A stretch of DNA of 64,000 bases from Streptomyces sp. 2131.1 (lineage in GTDB: Bacteria > Actinomycetota > Actinomycetes > Streptomycetales > Streptomycetaceae): positions 4,278,001-4,342,000 of the forward strand of contig NZ_FNSY01000001.1 in assembly GCF_900105515.1 (NCBI RefSeq), read 5' to 3'. Positions 1-9,436 of the stretch are shown piece by piece. The notes under the pieces were generated by a model, which did no database searches, was not told the origin of the DNA, and worked only from the letters and a program-made list of their open reading frames with translations. Both the position numbers and the translations under genes were made by a program. Each line of letters starts with the position of its first letter. Within the stretch, counting starts at the first letter, position 1.

Positions 1-60
1 GTCGGGGTCGCCGGACTCGCGGTAGTGGACGGTGGTGCCGAGGACGGGAACGGTGGGCAT
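1..60 (-). CDS. Alpha/beta hydrolase, N-terminal fragment (runs off window)
   Basis: Only the first 20 codons are present, reading leftward from an ATG at 60. The visible residues (MPTVPVLGTTVHYRESG...) match the opening beta strands of haloalkane-dehalogenase-like or epoxide-hydrolase-like alpha/beta hydrolases, where 'YRESG' precedes the first turn. It starts 35 bp after the PPOX gene on the same strand, so it is probably the third gene of that operon. No good ribosome-binding site is visible. The catalytic residues lie outside the window, so the substrate cannot be judged. Confidence 0.5.
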   Translation of the reverse strand, partial: MPTVPVLGTTVHYRESGDPD

Positions 61-95
61 GGTGAGGCGTCACATCGCTTTCTGGTCAGTCGGTT

Positions 96-500
96 TCATA
101 CGTTGAGGCTCAGGAGCCGGTCGACGGCGATCTCGATGACCGTCAGGTCCGGCGGGGCGGGCGGGGCCGCCCCGTAGCGGGCGGTGTAACGGCGTACGGC
201 CTCCGCCAGGCGTACGGGATCACCGGTCACCGAGGCGCGGCCTTCGAGGGTGATCCAGCGGAAGCCCTCGGCCTGGCAGAGCGCGACCCGGGCCGCCGGG
301 CCGCCCGCCGACACGTTGCGCGCCTTGCGGGCGCCGCCCCTGGTGGTCACCCGGGCCAGGCCCGTCGACGCGTCGAAGGTGAAGCGGACCGGGGCCACGT
401 GCGGGGTGCCGTCGGGGCGCAGCGTGGTGAGGGTGGCCGTGAGGCCGAGGGAGAGGAAACCGCGGGCGGCGGCGGTGAGCGGGGGCAGGCCCCGGATCAC
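96..500 (-). CDS. PPOX-class (F420/FMN-dependent) oxidoreductase-like protein
   Basis: A 134-residue split-barrel flavin/F420-binding protein. The sequence shows the family's order of blocks: 'TTLRPDGTPHVAPV' near the N-terminus, 'ARKARNV' in the middle and 'RWITLEGRA' after it. Members reduce small substrates with F420H2 or FMN; the substrate here is unknown. The GTG start at 500 overlaps the TGA stop of the upstream NAD(P)-binding gene by 4 bp (GTGA), which fixes the start and implies translational coupling. The reading frame stays open far upstream, but that part lies inside the neighbouring gene. Confidence 0.75.
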   Translation of the reverse strand: MIRGLPPLTAAARGFLSLGLTATLTTLRPDGTPHVAPVRFTFDASTGLARVTTRGGARKARNVSAGGPAARVALCQAEGFRWITLEGRASVTGDPVRLAEAVRRYTARYGAAPPAPPDLTVIEIAVDRLLSLNV

Positions 501-1189
501 TTCTTCTTCACGCCCTCGTTCCAGATCAGCTTGGCGATGTTCGGCTTCACGGCGGTCGTGACGACGCCCATGGCCGCACGCACATGGCGCCGCTCCTCCA
601 GCTCGCGCAGCATGCTCGCGGCGAGGTCGGAGCGGGCCGTGAAGACGCCGTCGGCGCTGGACGGGGCGGTGCGGTAGTCGGTGACGACGGGGTGCTCGAA
701 GAGGCCCGACGGGCGCACCAGGGTCCAGTCGAGGGCCGTGCGGGCGACGACGTCCTCCATGCGGCGCATGTCCGCGTGCAGGGTGCGGCCCAGGCGCCGG
801 TTCACCAGCGGGTCGAGCACGTGGTTGAAGAAGTGAGCCCCGGTGGGCCGCCACCCGGGGTCGGCGATGCTGGAGCTGACGACCAGCAGCCGCCCCACGC
901 CGTGCCGGCTCATGGCCCGGGTGATGGCCGTGGCGCTCCGCGAGTACAGGGTGATGGGCTGCTTGCTGAAGCGTGCGCCGAGGGCGGACAGGACCGCGTC
1001 CGCCCCCTCGACCGCGGCGTCCACGGCCGCCGGGTCGGTGGCGTCGGCGACGGCCGGGGTGACCCCGGGGCGGGCCGACAGCGAACCGGGCCGGCGGATG
1101 ACGGCGGTGACCTCGTGACCGGCGGCGACGGCCTGCTCGGCGAGGTGGCGTCCGGTCGGGCCGGTGGCGCCGAAGAGCGTGATGCGCAT
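497..1189 (-). CDS. NAD(P)H-binding NmrA/SDR_a5-like protein
   Basis: 230 residues from ATG 1189. The N-terminus (MRITLFGATGPTGRHL) is a textbook Rossmann GxxGxxG dinucleotide site. A conserved Asp in 'VADATDP' and the 'VVSSS' strand follow, as in the atypical SDR family of NAD(P)H-binding or anhydrosimple-type reductases. It heads a leftward operon with the PPOX protein and the hydrolase. It is divergent from the TetR gene at 1266, about 76 bp away, and so is the likely target of that regulator. The substrate is unknown. Confidence 0.8.
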   Translation of the reverse strand: MRITLFGATGPTGRHLAEQAVAAGHEVTAVIRRPGSLSARPGVTPAVADATDPAAVDAAVEGADAVLSALGARFSKQPITLYSRSATAITRAMSRHGVGRLLVVSSSIADPGWRPTGAHFFNHVLDPLVNRRLGRTLHADMRRMEDVVARTALDWTLVRPSGLFEHPVVTDYRTAPSSADGVFTARSDLAASMLRELEERRHVRAAMGVVTTAVKPNIAKLIWNEGVKKK

Positions 1190-1265
1190 GGTGTGGGCTG
1201 CTTCCTGCGGGGTGCGGTGGGAACGCCCTTGACTGTGCGGATCACGCGACGCAGGCTCAACGCTG

Positions 1266-1856
1266 ATGAATAACGCCGTGGCCGCCCCCGCCCGGCCCCG
1301 TGGCCGCCCCCGGGGCAATCCGCCGATCCGTGAATCGGTCGTGGTCGCGGCGCGTGCGCTGTTCCTCGAGCGCGGCTACCGGGCGACCACGCTGCGCGCG
1401 GTGGCCGGTGCGGCCGGGGTGGACCCGGCCCTGATCTCGTATCACTTCGGGTCGAAGAAGGGCCTGTTCGCGGACGTGATGCAGTTCCAGTGCGCCAGCG
1501 CGCTTTCGGTGGACGAGGTGCTGGGCGGTGACCCGGCCACCCTGCCCGGCCGGCTGATCGACGCGGTGACGGACCTGTGGGAGGACGCCGACTTCCGGCG
1601 CCTGTCGACCCGGGGCGAGACCGCCGCCGAGGTCGTCCGCGAATACCTGGAACAGGAGCTGCTGGGGCCGCTCGTTGAATTTCTCGGCGGCCGGGACGCG
1701 ACCGCCCGCGCGACCGCCGCGGTGACCGTCCTCGGCGGAATCATCTACACCCGCTACCTGAACCCGCTGCCCACCCCGGCCGCCCTCACCCCGGCCGGAA
1801 CCCGTGCCGCCCTCACCCCCGCGCTGGCCGCCGCCCTCGCCCCGCGCCGGCGGTAG
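1266..1856 (+). CDS. TetR-family transcriptional regulator
   Basis: 196 residues. An N-terminal helix-turn-helix (about residues 20-65: 'ARALFLERGYRATTLRAVAGAAGVDPALISYHF', here given in outline) is the TetR_N signature, with 'YHFGSKKGLF' ending the recognition helix. The C-terminal ligand domain is of the TetR_C type, with the 'GGIIYTRYLNPL' region. The gene diverges from the 1189-96 oxidoreductase operon, the usual layout for a ligand-relieved repressor of the neighbour. The first residues are Arg/Pro-rich. The ligand is unknown. Confidence 0.85.
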   Translation: MNNAVAAPARPRGRPRGNPPIRESVVVAARALFLERGYRATTLRAVAGAAGVDPALISYHFGSKKGLFADVMQFQCASALSVDEVLGGDPATLPGRLIDAVTDLWEDADFRRLSTRGETAAEVVREYLEQELLGPLVEFLGGRDATARATAAVTVLGGIIYTRYLNPLPTPAALTPAGTRAALTPALAAALAPRRR

Positions 1857-2228
1857 GACCGCTTCCGGTCACGCCGGTCTCCACCGGGCGGTGTGAACCC
1901 CTGGGTGCAGTCCCTGAGACGGGAGTCCACCCACGGGTCCAGCCCCCTAGGGGGAGCTCCTTACTCCGGGCCAGGGGCCGTTCCTCCCGCCGGAGGACGT
2001 GCCCGGGCGGCCCTGTTCCGTAGCGTGTTCGACGTACCGCAGACGGACCGCAGGCGTACCGCACACACGCACCGCGAACCCGCCGCCGACGGGCGGACCA
2101 CAGGGGACGGGGTGGGGAAAACCCCACCCGAAGACTGCGCTGGGCACCAGCGCGCCGGACCCCCTCCAGCCAGCAGACTTCACAGCAGACGGCGACAACC
2201 CGACGCCGACCGACATAGGAGAAAAACC
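1857..2228 (+). other. Gene-free leader of the ABC exporter operon with a CCCCCTAGGGGG palindrome
   Basis: No convincing gene lies in these 372 bp. A perfect 12-bp palindrome, CCCCCTAGGGGG, sits at 1943-1954. A good ribosome-binding site (AGGAG, 2217-2221) precedes the GTG start at 2229. The region most likely carries the promoter and operator of the ABC genes. Long open frames through it have no protein-like composition. Confidence 0.5.
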
Positions 2229-3017
2229 GTGACAACGGCTGTAACCATTCCCAGGCACGGGGGCACTGGAGGGCGTACGGCCGTGGCTGCGCGGGCGCGG
2301 CAGGTCGTCAAGGCGTACGGGACCGGCGAGACCCGGGTCATGGCGCTCGACCACGTCGACGTGGACATCGCCCGCGGGCAGTTCACGGCGATCATGGGCC
2401 CGTCCGGCTCCGGCAAGTCGACGCTGATGCACTGCCTGGCCGGCCTGGACACCGTGACGTCCGGCCAGATCCACTTGGCCGACACCGAGATCACCGGCCT
2501 CAAGGACAAGAAGCTCACCCAGCTCCGCCGCGACCGCATCGGGTTCATCTTCCAGGCGTTCAACCTCCTGCCGACTCTGAACGCGCTGGAGAACATCACG
2601 CTGCCGATGGACATCGCGGGCCGCAGGCCCGACGCCGCCTGGCTCGACCAGGTCGTCGAGACCGTCGGCCTGGCCGGCCGGCTCAAGCACCGCCCGACCC
2701 AGCTCTCCGGCGGCCAGCAGCAGCGCGTCGCCGTGGCCCGGGCCCTCGCCGCCCGGCCGGACATCATCTTCGGCGACGAGCCGACCGGGAACCTGGACTC
2801 GCGGGCCGGCGCCGAGGTGCTGACGTTCCTGCGCAAGTCCGTGGACGAGCTGGGCCAGACCATCGTCATGGTCACCCACGACCCGGTCGCCGCCTCCTAC
2901 GCGGACCGGGTGCTCTACCTCGCCGACGGGCGCATCGTCGACGAGATGAACAACCCCACCGCCGACCAGGTGCTGGACCGCATGAAGGACTTCGACGCGC
3001 GCGGGCGGACGTCATGA
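2229..3017 (+). CDS. ABC transporter ATP-binding protein (MacB/LolD type)
   Basis: 262 residues from GTG 2229, preceded by AGGAG. Walker A 'GPSGSGKST' lies near residue 57, the Q-loop 'FQAFNLLPTL' follows, the signature 'LSGGQQQRVAVARAL' begins near 159, Walker B 'IIFGDEPTGNLD' near 178, and the switch 'VMVTHDPVAASYADR' after that. 'EPTGNLDS' and the 'LDKLT/LTQLRR..IGF' region place it with LolD/MacB ATPases that power FtsX-type permeases. Its stop overlaps the permease start by 4 bp (ATGA). Together they would form a type VII (mechanotransmission) exporter whose cargo is unknown. It is closely similar to the product of 36352-37122. Confidence 0.92.
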   Translation: MTTAVTIPRHGGTGGRTAVAARARQVVKAYGTGETRVMALDHVDVDIARGQFTAIMGPSGSGKSTLMHCLAGLDTVTSGQIHLADTEITGLKDKKLTQLRRDRIGFIFQAFNLLPTLNALENITLPMDIAGRRPDAAWLDQVVETVGLAGRLKHRPTQLSGGQQQRVAVARALAARPDIIFGDEPTGNLDSRAGAEVLTFLRKSVDELGQTIVMVTHDPVAASYADRVLYLADGRIVDEMNNPTADQVLDRMKDFDARGRTS

Positions 3018-5593
3018 CCGTGTGGAAGACCTCGATGCGCAACTTCTTCGCGCACAAGGGACGCATGGCGCTCTCCGCCGTCGCCGTCCTGCTGTCGGTG
3101 GCGTTCGTCTGCGGGACGCTCGTCTTCACCGACACCATGAACACCACGTTCGACAAGCTCTTCGCCGCGACATCCGCCGACGTCACCGTCAGCCCGAAGA
3201 ACGCCAAGGTCGACGACATCCCGCAGAACGGCAAGCCGGAGTCGCTGCCCGCCTCCGTCCTCGCCCGGGTGGCGAAGGCCGACGGCGTGAAGAAGGCCGA
3301 GGGCGGCGTCTCCAGCCCCGCCGTCACCGTCGTCGACAGCCACAACAAGAACATGGGCTCCGAAACCGGCGCGCCGACCATCGCCGGCAACTGGACGCAG
3401 AACGACCTGCGGTCCATGGAGATCACCTCGGGCCACGCCCCGCGCGGCCCGACCGAGGTCATGGTCGACGCCGACACGGCCGAGAAGCACCACCTGAAGC
3501 TCGGCGACGAACTGCGCACCATCGCGGCCACCGGCGACATCACCGGCAGGATCAGCGGCATCGCCACGTTCAAGGTGACCAACCCCGGCGCGGCGATCGT
3601 CTACCTCGACACCGCCACCGCCCAGCGCGCGCTGCTCGGCGCCCCCGACGTCTTCACGCACCTCTCCCTCACCGCTGAACCCGGCGTCAGCGACGCGCGG
3701 TTGAAGCAGAACGTGGCCGAGGCGCTCGGCGGCTCCGCCACGTACAAGATCCAGACCCAGCAGGAAGCGGCCGACGCCAACAAGGACTCCATGGGGTCGT
3801 TCCTCGACGTCATGAAGTACGCGATGCTCGGCTTCGCCGGGATCGCCTTCCTCGTCGGCATCTTCCTCATCGTCAACACCTTCTCGATGCTGGTCGCCCA
3901 GCGCACCCGCGAGATCGGCCTGATGCGGGCCATCGGCTCCAGCCGCAAGCAGGTCAACCGCTCGGTGCTGCTGGAGGCGGTGCTCCTGGGCATCGTCGGA
4001 TCGATCCTCGGCGTCGGCGCCGGGGTCGGGCTCGCCGTCGGGCTCATGAAGGTCATGGGCGCCGTCGGGATGGAGCTGTCCACCGACGACCTCACGATCG
4101 CCTGGACGACCCCGGTAACCGGCCTCGCGCTCGGCATCATCGTGACGGTCCTGGCCGCGTACATCCCGGCCCGCCGGGCCGGCAAGATCTCGCCCATGGC
4201 CGCCCTGCGCGACGCCGGTACCCCCGCGGACGCCAAGTCCGGCTGGATCAGGGCGGGCCTCGGCCTGGTCGTCACCGGCGCCGGCGCCGCCGCCCTGTGG
4301 GCGACGACACGGGCCGACAAGGCGAGCGACGGCTCCGGCCTCCTGGGCCTCGGCGTGGTCCTCACCCTGATCGGCTTCATCGTCATCGGCCCGCTGCTCG
4401 CCGGAGTCGTCGTACGGGCGCTCAGCGCCGTACTCCTGCGGTTCTTCGGCCCCGTCGGCCGGCTCGCCGAGCGCAACGCCCTGCGCAACCCGCGCCGCAC
4501 CGGCGCCACCGGCGCGGCCCTGATGATCGGCCTCGCCCTGGTGGCCTGCCTGTCCGTCGTCGGCTCCTCCATGGTCGCCTCGGCCACCGACGAGCTGGAC
4601 AAGTCGGTCGGCGCGGACTTCATCGTCCAGGCGCCCAACAGCCAGCCGATCGTCCCGCAGGCCGCCGAGGCGCTGGCCGCCGCGCCCGGCATCGAGCACC
4701 TCACGCACTACCGGGTCCTGGACGCCGGGCTCACCACCCCGGACGGGGTTACGAAGAAGCAGGAGGTCACGGCGGCCGACCCGAGCTACCAGCAGGACGT
4801 ACGGCGCGAGGTTCTCTCCGGTGACCTGGCGGCGGCGTACGGCAAGAACGCCATGTCGGTGGGCGAGGACTACGCCACCGCGCACCGCGTCAAGGTCGGC
4901 GACACGATCACCGTCGCGTTCAAGGGAGGCGGGACGGCGAAGCTGAAGGTCGCCGCGATCACCTCCGACGACACCGCGCTCGACCAGGGCGCGATGTACA
5001 TCAACACCTCGACCGCGCGGAAGTACGTCCCCGCCGCCAAGATGCCGCAGAACATGCTCATGTTCGCCGAGGCGAAGGAAGGCCAGGAGGACGCGGCCTA
5101 CGCGGCGCTCAAGGACTCGCTCGCGAAGTACCCGACGTACAAGGTCCAGAACCAGGCCGACTTCAAGGAGGACCTGAAGGACCAGATCGGCCAGCTCCTG
5201 AACGTCGTCTACGGCCTGCTCGCCCTCGCGATCATCGTCGCGGTCCTCGGTGTGGTGAACACCCTGGCCCTGTCGGTCGTCGAGCGGACCCGCGAGATCG
5301 GCCTGATGCGCGCCATCGGCCTCTCCCGCCGCCAGCTGCGCCGGATGATCCGCCTGGAGTCCGTGGTCATCGCCCTCTTCGGAGCCCTGCTCGGCCTCGG
5401 CCTGGGCATGGGCTGGGGCACCTCGGCCCAGCAGCTGCTGGCCCTGGAGGGCATGGGCGTCCTGGAGATCCCGTGGCCGACGATCATCACGGTGTTCGTC
5501 GCCTCCGCCTTCGTCGGACTGTTCGCCGCCCTGGTCCCGGCGTTCCGGGCGGGCCGGATGAACGTCCTGAACGCGATCGCCACGGACGGGTGA
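3014..5593 (+). CDS. FtsX/MacB-type ABC transporter permease (two FtsX domains)
   Basis: 859 residues. One N-terminal membrane segment ('ALSAVAVLLSVAFVCGTLVFTDT') is followed by a large extracytoplasmic domain. An FtsX block comes next (about residues 265-390, with 'QRTREIGLMRAIGSSRKQV'), then a second half with its own external domain and a C-terminal FtsX block ('ERTREIGLMRAIGLSRRQLRRMIRLE'). The duplicated layout is typical of actinobacterial MacB-like permeases. It is translationally coupled to the ATPase and ends just before a strong terminator. It probably moves lipoproteins, peptides or antibiotics, or transmits force to cell-wall enzymes; the sequence does not decide which. Confidence 0.9.
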   Translation: MTVWKTSMRNFFAHKGRMALSAVAVLLSVAFVCGTLVFTDTMNTTFDKLFAATSADVTVSPKNAKVDDIPQNGKPESLPASVLARVAKADGVKKAEGGVSSPAVTVVDSHNKNMGSETGAPTIAGNWTQNDLRSMEITSGHAPRGPTEVMVDADTAEKHHLKLGDELRTIAATGDITGRISGIATFKVTNPGAAIVYLDTATAQRALLGAPDVFTHLSLTAEPGVSDARLKQNVAEALGGSATYKIQTQQEAADANKDSMGSFLDVMKYAMLGFAGIAFLVGIFLIVNTFSMLVAQRTREIGLMRAIGSSRKQVNRSVLLEAVLLGIVGSILGVGAGVGLAVGLMKVMGAVGMELSTDDLTIAWTTPVTGLALGIIVTVLAAYIPARRAGKISPMAALRDAGTPADAKSGWIRAGLGLVVTGAGAAALWATTRADKASDGSGLLGLGVVLTLIGFIVIGPLLAGVVVRALSAVLLRFFGPVGRLAERNALRNPRRTGATGAALMIGLALVACLSVVGSSMVASATDELDKSVGADFIVQAPNSQPIVPQAAEALAAAPGIEHLTHYRVLDAGLTTPDGVTKKQEVTAADPSYQQDVRREVLSGDLAAAYGKNAMSVGEDYATAHRVKVGDTITVAFKGGGTAKLKVAAITSDDTALDQGAMYINTSTARKYVPAAKMPQNMLMFAEAKEGQEDAAYAALKDSLAKYPTYKVQNQADFKEDLKDQIGQLLNVVYGLLALAIIVAVLGVVNTLALSVVERTREIGLMRAIGLSRRQLRRMIRLESVVIALFGALLGLGLGMGWGTSAQQLLALEGMGVLEIPWPTIITVFVASAFVGLFAALVPAFRAGRMNVLNAIATDG

Positions 5594-5617
5594 GACAGAC
5601 AGCCGCCGGCTGACGGA

Positions 5618-5657
5618 ACCGGCCCCGGCCCGCTCCCTGGAGCGGGCCGGGGCCGGT
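5618..5657 (+). terminator. Hairpin terminator after the ABC permease
   Basis: A perfect 19-bp inverted repeat (arms 5618-5636 and 5639-5657) lies 25 bp after the permease stop. It has no U-tract, as is usual in Streptomyces. Confidence 0.8.
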
Positions 5658-5830
5658 ACGCGTGTGGCCTGCGGGCCCCCTGTCGCGCAGCGGCGCTCTT
5701 CCCGGAGTCGTACGCTAGTAACCCCCGGCCCGTCACACGTGTCGGGCCCTTCGCGTTGCCCCCGGGGCAGCGCGCCCTGGCGGCAGCCGGCTGTCAGAGG
5801 CCCCTCTCCTCACCCGGACGGAAGCCCTTC

Positions 5831-8800
5831 ATGAGCCTGAACGGTCTGCTGGATGTCGTCGTACGTGATCCGGCGCTCGACGAAGCGGTGAAGGCCGCCG
5901 GTGACGGCCACCGGATGCACATCGACCTGGTGGGACCGCCCGCCGCGCGGCCCTTCGCCGTGGCTGCGCTGGCCAGGGACGCCGGGCGCACGGTGCTCGC
6001 GGTCACCGCTACCGGCCGGGAGGCGGAGGACCTGGCGGCCGCGCTGCGCACCATGCTGCCGGCGGACACGATCGCGGAGTTCCCGTCCTGGGAGACCCTG
6101 CCGCACGAGCGCCTGTCGCCCCGCTCCGACACCGTGGGCCGCCGCCTCGCCGTGCTGCGGCGCCTGGCGCACCCGCGCGCCGACGACCCGGAGACCGGAC
6201 CGGTCTCGGTCGTCGTCGCGCCGATCAGGTCCGTGCTCCAGCCGCAGGTCAAGGGGCTCGCGGACCTGGAGCCCGTGTCGCTGCGGACCGGGCAGAGCGC
6301 CGATCTCGGGGAGGTCGTGGAGGCGCTGGCGGCAGCCGCGTACGCCCGGGTCGAACTGGTCGAGAAGCGCGGCGAGTTCGCGGTGCGCGGCGGCATCCTC
6401 GACGTGTTCCCGCCGACCGAGGAGCACCCGCTCCGGGTGGAGTTCTGGGGCGACGACGTCGAGGAGATCCGCTACTTCAAGATCGCCGACCAGCGGTCCC
6501 TGGAGGTCGCCGGGCACGGCCTGTGGGCGCCGCCCTGCCGCGAGCTGCTGCTGACGGACGAGGTCCGCGAGCGGGCCGCCGCGCTCGCCGAGGCCCACCC
6601 CGAACTGGGCGAACTCCTCGACAAGATCGCCCAGGGCATCGCGGTGGAGGGGATGGAGTCCCTGGCCCCCGTCCTCGTCGACGACATGGAGCTGCTGGTG
6701 GACGTGCTGCCCAAGGGCGCCATGGCCGTCGTGTGCGACCCCGAGCGGGTGCGGACCCGGGCCGCGGACCTGGTCGCGACGAGCCAGGAGTTCCTCCAGG
6801 CGTCCTGGGCGGCGTCGGCGGGCGGCGGCGAGGCTCCGATCGACGTCGGCGCGGCCTCGCTGCGGGGCATCGCGGACGTGCGCGAGCGCGCCCGTGAGCT
6901 GGACATGATGTGGTGGTCGATCTCCCCGTTCGCCGCCGACGCCGAGCTGGACGCGGACACGCTGTCGCTCGGGATGCAGGCCCCGGAGACGTACCGGGGC
7001 GACACCGCGCGGGCGTTCGCCGACACCAAGGGCCGGCTGGCCGACGGCTGGCGCACGGTGTACGTCACGGAGGGCCAGGGACTCGCCTCCCGTACCGTCG
7101 AGATGCTGGGCGGCGAGGGGATCGCGGCCCGGCTGGACCCGGACCTGGAGGAGATCACCCCGTCCGTCGTCCACGTCTCGTGCGGGGCCATCGACCACGG
7201 CTTCGTCCACCCCGGCCTGAAGCTCGCCGTCCTCACCGAGACGGACCTGACCGGCCAGCGCACCGCCACCAAGGACCTGGGCCGGATGCCGGTCCGGCGG
7301 CGCAAGACCATCGACCCGCTCACGCTGGAGACCGGCGACTACATCGTCCACGAGCAGCACGGCGTGGGCCGCTACATCGAGATGGTCCAGCGCACCGTGC
7401 AGGGCGCGACGCGCGAGTACCTGCTCGTCGAGTACGCCCCGGCCAAGCGCGGCCAGCCCGGCGACCGGCTGTACATCCCGACCGACCAGCTGGAGCAGGT
7501 CACCAAGTACGTCGGCGGCGAGGCCCCGACCCTGCACCGGCTCGGCGGCGCGGACTGGACGAAGACGAAGGCGCGCGCCAAGAAGGCGGTCAAGGAGATC
7601 GCCGCCGACCTGATCAAGCTGTACTCGGCCCGGATGGCGGCCCCCGGTCACACCTTCGGCCCGGACACCCCCTGGCAGCGCGAGCTGGAGGACGCCTTCC
7701 CGTACGCGGAGACGCCCGACCAGCTGACGACGATCGCCGAGGTCAAGGAAGACATGGAGAAGTCGGTCCCGATGGACCGGCTGATCTGCGGCGACGTCGG
7801 GTACGGCAAGACGGAGATCGCGGTCCGCGCGGCGTTCAAGGCGGTGCAGGACGGGAAGCAGGTCGCCGTCCTCGTACCCACCACGCTGCTGGTGCAGCAG
7901 CACTACGGCACGTTCACCGAGCGCTATTCCCAGTTCCCCGTCAACGTACGCGCGCTGAGCCGCTTCCAGTCGGAGTCCGAGTCCAGGGCGACCCTCGAAG
8001 GGCTGAAGGACGGCGCGGTCGACCTGGTCATCGGCACCCACCGCCTGTTCTCCTCCGAGACGAAGTTCAAGGACCTGGGCCTGGTCATCGTCGACGAGGA
8101 GCAGCGGTTCGGCGTCGAGCACAAGGAGCAGCTGAAGAAGCTCCGCGCCAACGTGGACGTGCTGACCATGTCCGCGACGCCCATCCCCCGTACGCTCGAA
8201 ATGGCGGTGACCGGCATCCGCGAGATGTCGACGATCACCACCCCGCCCGAGGAGCGCCACCCGGTCCTGACCTTCGTCGGGCCGTACGAGGAGAAGCAGA
8301 TCGGCGCCGCGATCCGGCGTGAACTGCTGCGCGAGGGCCAGGCGTTCTACATCCACAACCGGGTCGAGTCGATCGACCGGGCGGCGGCGCGGCTGCGCGA
8401 GATCGTGCCCGAGGCGCGGATCGCCACGGCGCACGGCCAGATGTCCGAACAGGCCCTGGAACAGGTCGTGGTGGACTTCTGGGAGAAGAAGTTCGACGTG
8501 CTGGTCTCCACGACGATCGTGGAGTCCGGCATCGACATCTCCAACGCGAACACGCTGATCGTGGAGCGCGGCGACAACTTCGGCCTCTCACAGCTGCACC
8601 AGCTGCGCGGCCGCGTCGGCCGTGGCCGCGACCGGGGGTACGCGTACTTCCTGTACCCGCCGGAGAAGCCGCTCACCGAGACCGCCCACGAGCGCCTGGC
8701 CACGATCGCGCAGCACACCGAGATGGGCGCCGGCATGTACGTGGCCATGAAGGACCTGGAGATCCGCGGCGCGGGCAACCTCCTCGGCGGCGAGCAGTCC

Positions 8801-9361
8801 GGCCACATCGCGGGCGTCGGCTTCGACCTGTACGTACGCATGGTGGGCGAGGCGGTCGCGGACTACCGGGCGTCCCTGGAGGGCGGCGTGGAGGAGGAGC
8901 CGCCGCTGGAGGTCAAGATCGAGCTCCCGGTCGACGCGCACGTCCCGCACGACTACGCCCCCGGCGAGCGGCTGCGCCTCCAGGCGTACCGGTCGATCGC
9001 CTCGGCGACCTCGGAGGACGACATCAAGGCGGTCCGCGAGGAGCTGACCGACCGCTACGGCAAGCTGCCCGAGCCGGTCGAGAACCTGCTCCTGGTGGCC
9101 GGGCTGCGCATGCTGGCCCGCGCCTGCGGCGTCGGCGACATCGTGCTCCAGGGCCCGAACATCCGCTTCGCGCCGGTGGAGCTGCGCGAGTCGCAGGAGC
9201 TGCGCCTGAAGCGGCTGTACCCGAAGACGGTCATCAAACCGGCCGTCCACCAGATCCTGGTGCCGCGCCCGACCACGGGCAAGATCGGCGGAAAGCCGGT
9301 GGTGGGACGCGAACTGCTGGCGTGGACGGGGGAGTTCCTTACGACGATCCTGGGATCGTGA
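5831..9361 (+). CDS. mfd: Transcription-repair coupling factor Mfd
   Basis: 1176 residues from ATG 5831, the normal length for Mfd. The N-terminus carries the UvrB-like UvrA-binding region ('VAPIRSVLQPQVKGL', 'VRGGILDVFPP'). The RNA-polymerase-interacting CarD-like domain starts near residue 494 ('TGDYIVHEQHGVGRYI'). The RecG-like translocase follows: Walker A 'GDVGYGKTEIAVRA' near 653, DEEQ box 'VIVDEEQRFGVEH' near 755, and motif VI 'QLRGRVGRGRDRGYAYF'. A C-terminal TRCF regulatory domain ends the protein. Mfd displaces stalled RNA polymerase and recruits UvrABC. It is flanked by terminators, so it is probably monocistronic. Confidence 0.98.
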   Translation: MSLNGLLDVVVRDPALDEAVKAAGDGHRMHIDLVGPPAARPFAVAALARDAGRTVLAVTATGREAEDLAAALRTMLPADTIAEFPSWETLPHERLSPRSDTVGRRLAVLRRLAHPRADDPETGPVSVVVAPIRSVLQPQVKGLADLEPVSLRTGQSADLGEVVEALAAAAYARVELVEKRGEFAVRGGILDVFPPTEEHPLRVEFWGDDVEEIRYFKIADQRSLEVAGHGLWAPPCRELLLTDEVRERAAALAEAHPELGELLDKIAQGIAVEGMESLAPVLVDDMELLVDVLPKGAMAVVCDPERVRTRAADLVATSQEFLQASWAASAGGGEAPIDVGAASLRGIADVRERARELDMMWWSISPFAADAELDADTLSLGMQAPETYRGDTARAFADTKGRLADGWRTVYVTEGQGLASRTVEMLGGEGIAARLDPDLEEITPSVVHVSCGAIDHGFVHPGLKLAVLTETDLTGQRTATKDLGRMPVRRRKTIDPLTLETGDYIVHEQHGVGRYIEMVQRTVQGATREYLLVEYAPAKRGQPGDRLYIPTDQLEQVTKYVGGEAPTLHRLGGADWTKTKARAKKAVKEIAADLIKLYSARMAAPGHTFGPDTPWQRELEDAFPYAETPDQLTTIAEVKEDMEKSVPMDRLICGDVGYGKTEIAVRAAFKAVQDGKQVAVLVPTTLLVQQHYGTFTERYSQFPVNVRALSRFQSESESRATLEGLKDGAVDLVIGTHRLFSSETKFKDLGLVIVDEEQRFGVEHKEQLKKLRANVDVLTMSATPIPRTLEMAVTGIREMSTITTPPEERHPVLTFVGPYEEKQIGAAIRRELLREGQAFYIHNRVESIDRAAARLREIVPEARIATAHGQMSEQALEQVVVDFWEKKFDVLVSTTIVESGIDISNANTLIVERGDNFGLSQLHQLRGRVGRGRDRGYAYFLYPPEKPLTETAHERLATIAQHTEMGAGMYVAMKDLEIRGAGNLLGGEQSGHIAGVGFDLYVRMVGEAVADYRASLEGGVEEEPPLEVKIELPVDAHVPHDYAPGERLRLQAYRSIASATSEDDIKAVREELTDRYGKLPEPVENLLLVAGLRMLARACGVGDIVLQGPNIRFAPVELRESQELRLKRLYPKTVIKPAVHQILVPRPTTGKIGGKPVVGRELLAWTGEFLTTILGS

Positions 9362-9374
9362 GCCCGGACACTCG

Positions 9375-9423
9375 AACGGGAGTGGGTGCGGTACGCCGAC
9401 GGCGTACCGCACCCACTCCCGTT
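9375..9423. terminator. Bidirectional terminator between mfd and the SGNH gene
   Basis: A perfect 23-bp inverted repeat (9375-9397 / 9401-9423) with a 3-base loop lies between the convergent mfd and SGNH genes and can serve both. Confidence 0.85.
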
Positions 9424-9436
9424 TCCCGTACAGAGG

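Noticed and set aside
2915..4885. A 656-codon open frame opposite the first ABC permease
   Set aside because: Same kind of G+C artefact: Asp/Gly/Arg-rich, no motif, antisense to a clear gene.
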